A DNA stretch of 46,391 nucleotides, taken from NCBI GenBank assembly GCA_015067185.1, contig SVMZ01000024.1:1-46391 (forward strand), given 5' to 3'. The notes under the pieces are model-generated. The model was given only the letters and a program-made list of their open reading frames with translations, had not been told where the DNA came from and made no database searches. Positions 7,964-16,719 of the stretch are shown in pieces; within the stretch, counting starts at the first letter, position 1; the number at the start of each line of letters is the position of its first letter. The translations under genes and the position numbers were made by a program. The stretch is from Oscillospiraceae bacterium. GTDB lineage: Bacteria; Bacillota; Clostridia; Oscillospirales; Ruminococcaceae.

Positions 7964-10039
7964 ATGTCAATCAATTTCGCCTGTCAGGTCTTTGACGAAG
8001 CCGCGATGAAACAGCGTCTCTCTCCCTCCGTTTTTGAGAGTCTGCAGAACACCCAAAAGCTTGGCAACCCGCTCGATCCCAATCTTGCTGAGGCTGTCGC
8101 CTCCGCCATGAAAAACTGGGCCATTGAAATGGGCGCCACCCACTATACACACTGGTTCCAACCCCTCACCAATATCACAGCCGGAAAGCACGAGGCCTTC
8201 CTCAACCGCTCCCGCAACGGTGAAATTATTATGGAATTCTCCGGCAAAGCACTGATCAAAGGTGAACCGGATGCCTCCAGTTTCCCCACCGGCGGTCTTC
8301 GCGCTACCTTTGAGGCGAGAGGCTACACCGCATGGGATCCCACCTCTCCTGCCTTTGTCCGTGACGGAACCCTGTATATTCCCACCGCTTTCTGCTCCTA
8401 TAACGGTGAAGCACTGGATGCCAAAACGCCGCTTCTGCGTTCTATTCAGTCTCTTTCGGAGCAGACCATGAAGATCCTGCATCTGCTTGGCAACACCACC
8501 TCCAAAAGTGTTCTCTCCATGGTCGGTCTTGAGCAGGAATATTTCCTTGTTGACCGTGAAGCATATGAAAAACGCCTTGACCTGAAGATCTGCGGCCGCA
8601 CACTGTTCGGTGCCAAACCGCCAAAGGGTCAGGAGCTGGATGACCATTACTGTGGACGTATCCGCCTGCGTGTTGCAGATTTCATGCGCGACCTGGATGA
8701 GCGCCTCTGGGCTCTCGGTGTCATCAGTAAGGTCAAACATAACGAGGTTGCTCCTGCACAGCACGAGCTGGCCCCTGTCTTCTCCTCTGCCAACATTGCC
8801 TGCGATCACAACCAGCTTACCATGGAAGTCATGCGTCAGGTGGCCAAGGAACATGGTCTCGCCTGCCTGCTCCATGAAAAGCCTTTTGAATACGTCAACG
8901 GATCCGGTAAGCACGATAACTGGTCCATTAATACCGATGACGGCATCAATCTGCTGAAGCCGGGCAAAAACCCAGCAGAAAACAACCAGTTTCTGCTGTT
9001 CCTCAGTGCCGTTATCGCCGCTGTTGACCGTTATGCGGATCTGCTTCGTGTCTCCGCTGCCTGCCCCGGCAATGACGAACGTCTGGGCATGAACGAAGCT
9101 CCTCCGGCTATTATTTCCATCAATCTCGGCAACCACCTTTACTCCATACTTAAAAATATTGCCTCCGGCCGCCGCGCTGTCTCCGATAAAGCACATTATC
9201 TTGCCATCGGCGTTGACGCGCTGCCCTCCTTCACTCAGGATGATTCCGACCGTAACCGCACAAGCCCCTTTGCTTTTACCGGAAACCGCTTCGAATTCCG
9301 TATGCTGGGTTCCTCCCAGTCTCCTGCTTTTGCCAACGTTGTTCTCAACGCTGCCGTCACCGAAGTGTTGGGTGAATTTGAAACCATTCTTAAAAATTCC
9401 GAAGATATTCCCGATACCATCCGCTCCATCGTTGCACAGACCATGGCAGAGCACGGACGTGTCATCTTTAACGGCAACAACTATACAGAAGAGTGGCGCG
9501 CCGAAGCGCATAGACGCGGACTTCCCGAAATCAGCAACACCGTCGACGCCATTGACGTTTTGGTCGATCCCAAGAATATTGCACTCTTCACCAAAACCAA
9601 TATCTTCACCGAAGACGAGTGCCGTTCCCGTCATGAAATTCTGCTTGAAAACTACGAAAAAGTGGTTTTCATCGAAGCCAACACCATGCACGAGATGCTT
9701 ACCCGCCAGATTATTCCTGCCGTTACAGAGTATATCGGCAAGGTTGCTCACTCTTTCAACGAGCTGACCAAGCTCGGCATTGAAAATGCAGAGCTCAAAT
9801 CCATGATCAGCGAACTCTCCGAATGTGCCAGCAAGCTGATTGCCGGTGGACGGGATCTGGAAAAGCTGATTGCCGAGGGACATGCCATTGAGGATACCAG
9901 AGAGACCTGCCAATTCCTCAGCAAAACCCTCCATCCCTATATGCGTTCTCTGCGCTCCTATGCAGACCGTGCAGAAACACTGTTGGATAGCGCCAGCTGG
10001 CCTTTCCCCAACTACACCGATCTGCTCTTCCGCGTTTGA
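7964..10039 (+). CDS. glnN: Type III glutamine synthetase
   Basis: A 691-residue ATP-dependent glutamate-ammonia ligase of the GSIII class, about 700 residues against about 450 for GSI. The N-terminal section (VFDEAAMKQRLSPSVFESL, then WAIEMGATHYTHWFQPLT) is typical of GSIII. Catalytic-core segments follow: GLEQEYFLVD (metal-binding Glu), KHNEVAPAQHELAPVF, GSGKHDNWSIN and NRTSPFAFTGNRFEFRMLGSS. It makes glutamine in the cytoplasm, the main ammonia-assimilation step. It stands alone, with a strong promoter and a short leader. Start choice is uncertain: GTG at 7925 would add 13 residues. No GlnR or PII gene lies nearby. Confidence 0.96.
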   Translation: MSINFACQVFDEAAMKQRLSPSVFESLQNTQKLGNPLDPNLAEAVASAMKNWAIEMGATHYTHWFQPLTNITAGKHEAFLNRSRNGEIIMEFSGKALIKGEPDASSFPTGGLRATFEARGYTAWDPTSPAFVRDGTLYIPTAFCSYNGEALDAKTPLLRSIQSLSEQTMKILHLLGNTTSKSVLSMVGLEQEYFLVDREAYEKRLDLKICGRTLFGAKPPKGQELDDHYCGRIRLRVADFMRDLDERLWALGVISKVKHNEVAPAQHELAPVFSSANIACDHNQLTMEVMRQVAKEHGLACLLHEKPFEYVNGSGKHDNWSINTDDGINLLKPGKNPAENNQFLLFLSAVIAAVDRYADLLRVSAACPGNDERLGMNEAPPAIISINLGNHLYSILKNIASGRRAVSDKAHYLAIGVDALPSFTQDDSDRNRTSPFAFTGNRFEFRMLGSSQSPAFANVVLNAAVTEVLGEFETILKNSEDIPDTIRSIVAQTMAEHGRVIFNGNNYTEEWRAEAHRRGLPEISNTVDAIDVLVDPKNIALFTKTNIFTEDECRSRHEILLENYEKVVFIEANTMHEMLTRQIIPAVTEYIGKVAHSFNELTKLGIENAELKSMISELSECASKLIAGGRDLEKLIAEGHAIEDTRETCQFLSKTLHPYMRSLRSYADRAETLLDSASWPFPNYTDLLFRV

Positions 10040-10125
10040 TCTGCTTTCAACTTTATTTCTATATAGAACATGGATTTATTACATCAGCTACAGACAAAAA
10101 ACTTCATAACACAGGATAAGAAAAC

Positions 10126-10593
10126 ATGTTGATTAGAAAAGCAACGATGGATGATATTGGTACTTTGAGAACCCTGTATCTGGAATTAGAAAAAGATGCT
10201 GTCAGGTATCAGCCGGAACATTTTATCCTTGGGTATCGAAATGATGATTTTTTCGAAAAAATTTTCAACAGTGAGAATCAAGATATTTTAGTTGCTGAAA
10301 CAGAATCAAAAATAGTTGGATTTTCCCATGTTATGATTCTCCCTCAAAAAAATGTGACATGCTTAAAACCGCAAACCGTGGTATATATTCAGGATTTAGA
10401 GGTAGCAGCAGAAATGCGCAGCCAGGGAATTGGCTCCCTTTTAATGGAAGCAAGCAAAGAATACGGCATTGCCCGTGGAGCCGATTTTATCAGAACACAG
10501 GTATTCCCCAAAAACACAGAGGGTATGCGGTTTTACGAGAAAAATGGTTTTTGCGAAATGATGAAAACCATGGAGTGCCAGTTTAGCAAGTAG
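10126..10593 (+). CDS. GNAT-family N-acetyltransferase
   Basis: A 155-residue protein with a clean GNAT fold: MLIRKATMDDIGTLRTLY at the N-terminus, VYIQDLEVAAEMRSQGIG-SLLM for the acetyl-CoA loop (motif A, R/Q-x-x-G-x-G/A), then QVFPKNTEGMRFYEKNGF as motif B. The ATG at 10126 follows AGGATAAG. Its bases are visibly AT-richer than glnN and pyrE on either side, which hints at a separate history. No terminator was seen between glnN and this gene, so read-through is possible. The acetyl acceptor is unknown; RimI-like or small-molecule acetylation are both possible. Confidence 0.8.
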   Translation: MLIRKATMDDIGTLRTLYLELEKDAVRYQPEHFILGYRNDDFFEKIFNSENQDILVAETESKIVGFSHVMILPQKNVTCLKPQTVVYIQDLEVAAEMRSQGIGSLLMEASKEYGIARGADFIRTQVFPKNTEGMRFYEKNGFCEMMKTMECQFSK

Positions 10594-10695
10594 TTCATTC
10601 CTCTCCGTGCATCTGCTCAGGTCAATTTCTTTCTTTTGAAAGACGACCATACTTCTTACGCATTGCAGCTATTATTTTACCGCTTGGAGGCAGAA

Positions 10696-11109
10696 ATGAA
10701 GATTGTTATTATTGATGGGCAAGGCGGAAAAGTGGGCCGCACCATCACCGAAAAACTGAAACAAAAACTTCCGGATACAGAGCTGACCGTTATCGGCACC
10801 AACAGCATTGCCACCGCCAATATGCTGAAAGCAGGTGCAGAATACGGTGCTACCGGAGAAAACCCGGTGGTTCTTGCTGCAGAGACAGCCGATATCATCA
10901 TTGGTGTTATCGGTATTGCGATCCCTCATTCCCTGCTTGGAGAGGTTACCCCTAAAATGGCAGAAGCCGTTGGAAAAAGTCCTGCGCAGAAGATCCTAAT
11001 TCCCTCTTCCCGCTGCAAAAACTTTGTTGTGGGAACAGAAAATTATACACTCAATGATCTTACCGAAGGTGCCGTAAATAAAGTGCTTTCTCTTACCGAC
11101 AACAAGTAA
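10696..11109 (+). CDS. DUF3842 family protein
   Basis: A 137-residue protein matching the DUF3842 pattern: MKIVIIDGQGGKVGRTI at the N-terminus, a TVIGTNSIATANMLKAGA middle, ADIIIGVIGIAIPHSLLGE, and IPSSRCKNFVVGTENYTL near the end. The GQGGKVG loop and alternating hydrophobic strands suggest a Rossmann-like nucleotide-binding fold, but no function is established that I can name. ATG 10696 has GGAGG five bases upstream; the longer frame from 10636 lacks a site. pyrE follows after 23 bases, so the two are probably one transcript. Confidence 0.8.
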   Translation: MKIVIIDGQGGKVGRTITEKLKQKLPDTELTVIGTNSIATANMLKAGAEYGATGENPVVLAAETADIIIGVIGIAIPHSLLGEVTPKMAEAVGKSPAQKILIPSSRCKNFVVGTENYTLNDLTEGAVNKVLSLTDNK

Positions 11110-11132
11110 TTTATTACAGGAGGAAATCTATT

Positions 11133-11792
11133 ATGTCTCTTACAGCTGAAAAACGCCGCTTTATCGAATTTATGACCGGAGCAGGAGTTCTGCGCTTTGG
11201 TGAATTTATGACCAAGAGCGGACGCCTCTCTCCCTACTTTGTAAACACCGGCCTCTACCGCACAGGCGCACAGATCTCCGCACTCGGCGATTTCTATGCC
11301 CAGCTTATCCACGACAGCATCGGTGATGATTTTACCGCTATGTTTGGTCCTGCTTATAAAGGTATTCCCCTTGCCGTAACCACCGCCGGCGCTCTTTCCC
11401 GCAACTATGCCATTGATAAACCCTTTTTCTTTAACCGCAAGGAAGCCAAAGACCATGGCGAAGGCGGCAGCTTTGTCGGCTACGCTCCCCAAAACGGCGA
11501 TAAAGTCATCATCATCGAAGATGTTATCACCGCCGGTACTGCTCTCCGTGAGGTTATGCCCATGCTCCTCGGTTGTGCCGATATCACCGTAAAGGATATG
11601 TTTATCTCTGTTGACCGCTGCGAGCGTGGACAGAACGCTGCTCTCTCTGCCGTGAAGGAAGCTGAGCAGACCTTTGGTATCACCGTTCATCCTATCGTAA
11701 CCGTATATGACATCCTTGAATACCTCCGCGAAGACAGCGCAAATGCCGCTCACGTTGAGGCTATGGAGCGTTACATCGCACAGTATTGCTGA
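11133..11792 (+). CDS. pyrE: Orotate phosphoribosyltransferase
   Basis: A 219-residue enzyme that joins orotate to PRPP to give OMP in pyrimidine synthesis. The PRPP loop VIIIEDVITAGTALREVMPM is clear near residues 126-145, and FGPAYKGIPLAV and FFNRKEAKDHGEGG are family segments. AGGAGG lies upstream of the ATG. No other pyr gene is nearby. It is placed between DUF3842 and a solute-binding lipoprotein, with only short gaps, so these three may be co-transcribed and end at the terminator near 13560-13593. Confidence 0.96.
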   Translation: MSLTAEKRRFIEFMTGAGVLRFGEFMTKSGRLSPYFVNTGLYRTGAQISALGDFYAQLIHDSIGDDFTAMFGPAYKGIPLAVTTAGALSRNYAIDKPFFFNRKEAKDHGEGGSFVGYAPQNGDKVIIIEDVITAGTALREVMPMLLGCADITVKDMFISVDRCERGQNAALSAVKEAEQTFGITVHPIVTVYDILEYLREDSANAAHVEAMERYIAQYC

Positions 11793-11820
11793 CTTTTTTT
11801 AATAAATGAGGTATTTCATC

Positions 11821-13554
11821 ATGCTCAAACGCATTGTTTCAATCCTCCTTGCTCTCCTTATCCTCTTTTCCTTGTGTCTTACCGCCTGCAGCACCGACTT
11901 CGATGCAGCAGATACCGATGATCCTTCTTCCAATCCTTCTTCTTCCGACCCCGCTGTTTCTGATGATGAAGATGTCACCTCTTCATCGCAGGAGGAGGAA
12001 ACCGTTTCCGAACCTACCCTTTCTCCCAATGCCGAAACCACAGCCAAGACAGGTTTTCCCATTGTTAACGAGACCGTTACCGTTACCGGCATGATGCCCG
12101 GTGATATTAAATGGGAAGAACAGGACGTTGTTGAATCCCTGGAAGAACTGACCAATATCCATATTGATATGACAGTCGTCGAGACTTCTTCTTTCACAGA
12201 ACGAAAGCTCGTTTCTCTTGCCTCCGATGAATATCCCGATTTCTTTTATATGGCAGAACTCACCACAGAGCAACAGCGTCTGTTTGGACAAAACAGCAAA
12301 GCGCTGGTCGACCTCCTGCCGTTAATAAAAGAAGGGTATGCTCCCAATCTTTCCGGATTTTTCTACGGCGATGCTTCCGATCCGACTTCCACACAGATGG
12401 CAGCAAGCACATTGGCCTCCTGCCTTGTTGACGGAGCCCTGTACTCTCTCCCCTATATTTACAACGGGTTTGACGAGGGCTTCATTGCCATCAATACCGC
12501 TTTCCTTGAAAAATTGGAGCTTGAGGTTCCCGAAACCACAGACCAACTGCTGGAAACACTGCGCGCAGTTGTAAAAGGCAATCCCAACGGAAACAAAAAA
12601 TCCAAAGAGATCGGTATCGCCTCTCTCCATGGCACCCACTATCTCACTCCTTTTATGGGTTGTTTCGGAATTCCTACCGAAGCTATTTATCTGGATGGCT
12701 CTACCGTAAAGCTGGGCGCCATGCAGCCGGAATACAAGGATTTCCTCACCTTCTTCGCCACCTGCTTTGAGGAAAAACTGGTGGACACCCGACTGGCAGA
12801 CAACGTCCCCAATGACAGCACTGTCGTTTCTGAACTCCTCAACAATACCATTTTTATGATGTATACCGGCAGCACCGCTGTTTTTGGCGACTATGCCGAA
12901 AACTATGATGTTTTCACTCTGACAACACCTGTCAATGGCGGTGAGAAAGTCTGGCTTGCACCCAAGGATGTTGAGACCGGAACCTTTGCCATCACCGACA
13001 AATGCGAATATCCCGAAGCCATGCTCCGTTGGGCTGACTACTTCTATTCTTCCGAAGGTCAGCTTCTGCTGAACATCGGTGTAGAGGATAAACACCACAC
13101 ACTGGACGGCGAAGAGTTCCCCGATGCCACATGGAAGCCGAAGAAAAAAGCCGCTGCAACCATGCTGGAGTGGCTTACCTCCTTCTCCATTCTTCCTTCT
13201 CTCAACACCGTAACCGCTCCCGGCTTCTATCTCTATACGCCCGTTACCTGTAGTGATGATGAACTTGCTGTCGCTCAGTGCGATTTCCGCAACGAGTTGC
13301 TTGATTACCACGGCGGCAGATATCCCACCGTCACCTTTACAGAAGATGAGTTGGCCGGCTTGGAAGGCTTTGAGGCACTTTGCAGCTACATCGATGATAT
13401 GCAGTTAAAATTCATCACAGGCGATGCGGATATTGAAGAAGAATGGGATAATTATATTGCTATTCTCGAAAAATACCGCGTAGACAGCTTTATCGAAATT
13501 TATCAGTCCGCCTATGACCGTTATCAGGAACTGATCCCCACCCCCTATCCCTAA
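11821..13554 (+). CDS. Extracellular solute-binding lipoprotein (ABC importer), orphan
   Basis: A 577-residue lipoprotein of LplA-like size. The N-terminus has a hydrophobic core (IVSILLALLILFSLCLTAC) ending in a lipobox Cys, then an acidic Ser/Asp/Pro linker typical of membrane-anchored binding proteins. The body (GMMPGDIKWEEQ, YPDFFYMAEL, LYSLPYIYNGF) resembles the CUT1 sugar-binding family. I chose ATG 11821 because GAGG lies eight to nine bases ahead; an in-frame ATG at 11806 has none. No permease genes follow; the gene lies after pyrE and before a terminator. It may feed the LplB/LplC-type permeases at 25-27 kb. The ligand is unknown; the GH38 gene next door suggests a mannose-containing glycan. 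Confidence 0.85.
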   Translation: MLKRIVSILLALLILFSLCLTACSTDFDAADTDDPSSNPSSSDPAVSDDEDVTSSSQEEETVSEPTLSPNAETTAKTGFPIVNETVTVTGMMPGDIKWEEQDVVESLEELTNIHIDMTVVETSSFTERKLVSLASDEYPDFFYMAELTTEQQRLFGQNSKALVDLLPLIKEGYAPNLSGFFYGDASDPTSTQMAASTLASCLVDGALYSLPYIYNGFDEGFIAINTAFLEKLELEVPETTDQLLETLRAVVKGNPNGNKKSKEIGIASLHGTHYLTPFMGCFGIPTEAIYLDGSTVKLGAMQPEYKDFLTFFATCFEEKLVDTRLADNVPNDSTVVSELLNNTIFMMYTGSTAVFGDYAENYDVFTLTTPVNGGEKVWLAPKDVETGTFAITDKCEYPEAMLRWADYFYSSEGQLLLNIGVEDKHHTLDGEEFPDATWKPKKKAAATMLEWLTSFSILPSLNTVTAPGFYLYTPVTCSDDELAVAQCDFRNELLDYHGGRYPTVTFTEDELAGLEGFEALCSYIDDMQLKFITGDADIEEEWDNYIAILEKYRVDSFIEIYQSAYDRYQELIPTPYP

Positions 13555-13559
13555 ACACG

Positions 13560-13597
13560 AAAGAGACATACATCCACAGATGTATGTCTCTTTTTTC
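13560..13597 (+). terminator. Rho-independent terminator
   Basis: Perfect 15-bp stem, AAAGAGACATACATC (13560-13574) with its complement (13579-13593), a CACA loop, then a T-run. It closes the DUF3842-pyrE-lipoprotein stretch. Confidence 0.93.
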
Positions 13598-13640
13598 TCT
13601 TTGCTGTTATCATATTTTCAATAAACTTTTCCGCAATGGC

Positions 13641-13669
13641 TTGAAAACATACTTTTCATATTATATAAT
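13641..13669 (+). promoter_or_regulatory. Promoter of the GH38 gene
   Basis: TTGAAA (13641-13646), 17 bases, TATAAT (13664-13669), about 60 bp before the ATG. Confidence 0.75.
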
Positions 13670-13730
13670 ACCCTTAACACCACTTTCCCTCAGCAATAGT
13701 CTTGTATTATGAATTTTGGAGGAAAAATAT

Positions 13731-16487
13731 ATGTCCCGACATCTTATTCAAACGACGCTGAAAGAAAACTGTTCCGGCTATTGGGCTACCCGTATTCTCT
13801 CCCAGATTAGCTATCTTGAAGAATACAACGCAGCCTATCCCCAGTATGGCTATACTGCTCTTCTTGAAACTGTTACTGCCATGGCCAACTCCTGCTATGA
13901 ACAGGACGGAGCCATTACCAAAGCTGCCGCACTCAAAATAGAAGAAACCCTTTCCACCGTGTCTGAGCAGATGAAAAAAACGCTCGTCACCTGTGTCGCC
14001 CATGCCCACATTGATATGAACTGGATGTGGCGTTTCGACGAGACCGTCTCCATCACCATCAACACCTTCCGCACCATGCTGGACCTGATGAAAGAATATC
14101 CCGATTTCACCTTTGCTCAGTCTCAGGCCTCGGTTTATCGCATTATCGAAGAATATGCTCCCGAAATGCTGGAGGAAATCCGGGCACGCATCGCCGAAAA
14201 GCGTTGGGAAGTTACCGCTACTGCCTGGGTAGAGACCGATAAAAACATGCCCAACGGCGAAAGCCTCTCCCGCCACAACCTCTATTCCAAACAATATCTC
14301 CAGAAGCTGCTCGGTCTCTCCGATGATGACTTCCGCATTGATTTTGAGCCGGATACCTTCGGTCACAATGCCAACGTCCCGGAGATCCTCTCCCGCGCCG
14401 GAATCAAATACTACTATCACTGCCGCGGCTACAACGGACATCACATCTACCGCTGGCGTGCTCCCTCCGGATCCGAAATCATTGTCTACCGCGAGCCCAC
14501 ATGGTATAACGACACCGTTGAATATAACACCTTCTCTTATATCCCCAAATTCTGCGCTGCCAATTCCATTGATCACACCCTCTATGTCTACGGTGTTGGC
14601 GACCATGGCGGCGGCGCCACCAGACGCGACCTCGAACGCATCACCGATATGATGACCTGGCCCTGCATGCCCACGCTGAAGTTTGGCCGTTACATTGATT
14701 TCTTTACCACACTCGACAACGCCGATCTCCCCGTGGTGGATCACGAGCTCAACTTTATCTTCTCCGGCTGCTACACAACTGAGACCCGTATCAAAAAAGC
14801 AAACCGCACCGCCGAAGCTGCATTGGATGAAACAGAAATGCTCAATGCCGCTTCCTCTCTGCTTGGCGGCTACCGATATGATAATAGCAAATTTGCCTCC
14901 TGCTGGGAAAAGGTTCTCTTCAACCATTTCCATGATATTCTTCCCGGCTCCGGAACCACCGATACCCGTGAATATGCGCTCGGTGAATTCCAAAAGGTAA
15001 TGGCAGAAGCCGGAACCCGCAAAAACTTTGCTGTCCGCTCCCTCTCTGCTATGATCAACACAGCCAAACTTCTCCCTGTTCCCGATGATACCCCCTTCTC
15101 TGTTTCCGAAGGTGCCGGCGTCGGATTCGGCGTAGAAAATTTCGGCTATTCCGCAGCCTCCCACACCCGGGGAATCTCCCGCCTGTTCAATCTCTTCAAC
15201 CCCTCTCAGTATAACAGCGATATGCTCTCCACCGTTACCGTCTGGGATTGGCAGGGCAACACCGACTATCTTTCTGTCTGCGACGAAAATGGTAGCGAAC
15301 TCGAATTCCAGCTTCTTGATAAAACCCCGCAGCACTATTGGGGACACCATTATTTCCGTCTGTTGGTCAACGCTGCTGTGCCTGCCTATGGCTACCGCAC
15401 CATTATGGTAAGACAGCTTCCCAACAAATCCCCCTTTATTGTTACCGACTATGAGCGCACCAAAGATCCTGCTCATCATGTTTTGGAAAATGACTATATC
15501 CGTGCTGTTTTTGATATGCACACCACCGCACTGATCTCTCTCTTCGATAAAACCACCGGTAAAGAGATGATTGATCCCGCCAAGGGCACCGGAAGTTTCC
15601 GCTATATCGAAGAGGCCCCTGGCTATATGACCTCCTGGATTGTTGAAAGATATATGCATGACGAGGCGCTGACTGAAGGGATCACCATTTCCAATGTTGT
15701 GTCCGGACCGCTGCGCAGTTCTTTCACCTTCTCCATCCCCGTACGCGCCTCCAAAATTGAGCTCACCGTTTCCCTTGACAAAAACAGCCGCATGGTGGAA
15801 TTTGATACCAAGTGCAGCTGGCGTGAGTTTGGTATCCCCGATAAGGTCGTTCCGCAGCTCGGCTATCGTCTGCCACTTGCCGCCAACTGTGAAAATTATC
15901 AGTATGATATCCCCTTCGGCATCATCAACCGCCCCTCCCGGGATGACGACGTACCTGCGCTCAGTTTTGCTTATACCAACGGTGTCATGCTTTGCTCTGA
16001 CAGCAAATACGGCTTCCGCGGCGCCAACGATGCTCTCTATATCGACCTGATCCGCAGCGCCTACAACCCGGACACCACACCGGAGGCCTATGATCATCAC
16101 ATCAAATTCTTCATTGGCATCCCCGAGTCCGATTCCACAGATGCCCTTATGAAAACAACTCGCCTGCACAACCATCCTATTACCGTTGTGGATGCTGCTT
16201 CTCATAATGGCAAACTGGATCTTACCGGCAGCTTCATGAACGTTTCTTCTGCCATTGTTGTCTCTTCTGTCAAACTGGCAGAAGACGGCTCCAATGATCT
16301 CATTATCCGTGCATGGAACGGCTCCACCACCTCTAACAAGGCCGTTTTCACCCTTGCTTTTACTCCCAAAGCCGCCTCTCTGTGCAACACCTATGAACAG
16401 ACTGCTGTTCCCCTTTCCGTATCTGACAATACGGTCTCCTTTGAGGCTGCTGCCAAGTCCAGCTTTACCCTGCGCGTTTCCCTCTGA
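13731..16487 (+). CDS. Glycoside hydrolase family 38 alpha-mannosidase
   Basis: A 918-residue GH38 enzyme that removes alpha-linked mannose with a Zn2+ in the active site. The zinc motif HAHIDMNWMW is at residues 91-100 (His91, His93 and Asp95 visible). The likely nucleophile Asp208 lies in EPDTFGH. A further GH38 segment is FNHFHDILPGSGTTD. The C-terminal third is beta-rich as in the family. There is no signal peptide, so it acts in the cytoplasm on imported oligosaccharides. GGAGG precedes the ATG at 13731; the in-frame TTG at 13716 falls inside that site. It is convergent with the GH20-like gene and has its own promoter. Manno-oligosaccharide or N-glycan fragments are the expected substrates. 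Confidence 0.93.
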   Translation: MSRHLIQTTLKENCSGYWATRILSQISYLEEYNAAYPQYGYTALLETVTAMANSCYEQDGAITKAAALKIEETLSTVSEQMKKTLVTCVAHAHIDMNWMWRFDETVSITINTFRTMLDLMKEYPDFTFAQSQASVYRIIEEYAPEMLEEIRARIAEKRWEVTATAWVETDKNMPNGESLSRHNLYSKQYLQKLLGLSDDDFRIDFEPDTFGHNANVPEILSRAGIKYYYHCRGYNGHHIYRWRAPSGSEIIVYREPTWYNDTVEYNTFSYIPKFCAANSIDHTLYVYGVGDHGGGATRRDLERITDMMTWPCMPTLKFGRYIDFFTTLDNADLPVVDHELNFIFSGCYTTETRIKKANRTAEAALDETEMLNAASSLLGGYRYDNSKFASCWEKVLFNHFHDILPGSGTTDTREYALGEFQKVMAEAGTRKNFAVRSLSAMINTAKLLPVPDDTPFSVSEGAGVGFGVENFGYSAASHTRGISRLFNLFNPSQYNSDMLSTVTVWDWQGNTDYLSVCDENGSELEFQLLDKTPQHYWGHHYFRLLVNAAVPAYGYRTIMVRQLPNKSPFIVTDYERTKDPAHHVLENDYIRAVFDMHTTALISLFDKTTGKEMIDPAKGTGSFRYIEEAPGYMTSWIVERYMHDEALTEGITISNVVSGPLRSSFTFSIPVRASKIELTVSLDKNSRMVEFDTKCSWREFGIPDKVVPQLGYRLPLAANCENYQYDIPFGIINRPSRDDDVPALSFAYTNGVMLCSDSKYGFRGANDALYIDLIRSAYNPDTTPEAYDHHIKFFIGIPESDSTDALMKTTRLHNHPITVVDAASHNGKLDLTGSFMNVSSAIVVSSVKLAEDGSNDLIIRAWNGSTTSNKAVFTLAFTPKAASLCNTYEQTAVPLSVSDNTVSFEAAAKSSFTLRVSL

Positions 16488-16500
16488 TTTATCACAAATG

Positions 16501-16525
16501 ATAAAACGAACGCCTGCCAATAGCG
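16501..16525 (+). repeat. Left arm of 25-bp inverted repeat
   Basis: This 25-mer matches the reverse complement of 17636-17660 at 24 of 25 positions (the 19th base, A here, is G in the other arm). It begins 14 bases after the GH38 stop. The arms enclose about 1.1 kb with a kinase-fold gene. Confidence 0.9.
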
Positions 16526-16543
16526 CGGTGTTCTAAAACAGTT

Positions 16544-16578
16544 AAACCGCCCTGTGAGCGAATTGCACAGGGCGGTTT
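16544..16578 (+). terminator. Hairpin terminator, probably bidirectional
   Basis: Perfect 13-bp GC-rich stem AAACCGCCCTGTG (16544-16556) with CACAGGGCGGTTT (16566-16578). The plus strand exits through TTTCTG. It could end GH38 transcripts and, on the other strand, the kinase-fold gene. Confidence 0.75.
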
Positions 16579-16719
16579 CTGCCGTATTATGCACTGGTGC
16601 GGCGTAAGATCATCATTCGTACGACACTCCCGATAGCAAAATATAGAAATGCGTTCTTTCGTTTTTTATAGATTTTTCATTAGCTTCATAAATTTAAACT
16701 ACATCAAAGTTATTAAGAA

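Noticed and set aside
7967..9934. A 655-codon frame opposite glnN
   Set aside because: Shadow of the glutamine synthetase frame; no motif and no ribosome binding site that fits.
13707..16520. A 937-codon open frame on the minus strand opposite the GH38 gene
   Set aside because: It is a shadow. The plus-strand protein has all GH38 motifs, and the antisense product is a low-complexity mix rich in Gly, Val and Ile with no family motif. The third-position C/T bias of the real gene removes antisense stops.
16627..16670. A possible third, degenerate copy of the 25-bp repeat (CGATAGC, then GCGTTCTTTCGTTTTTTAT)
   Set aside because: The two matching pieces are in inconsistent orientation and contain inserts; chance in AT-rich sequence is more likely.
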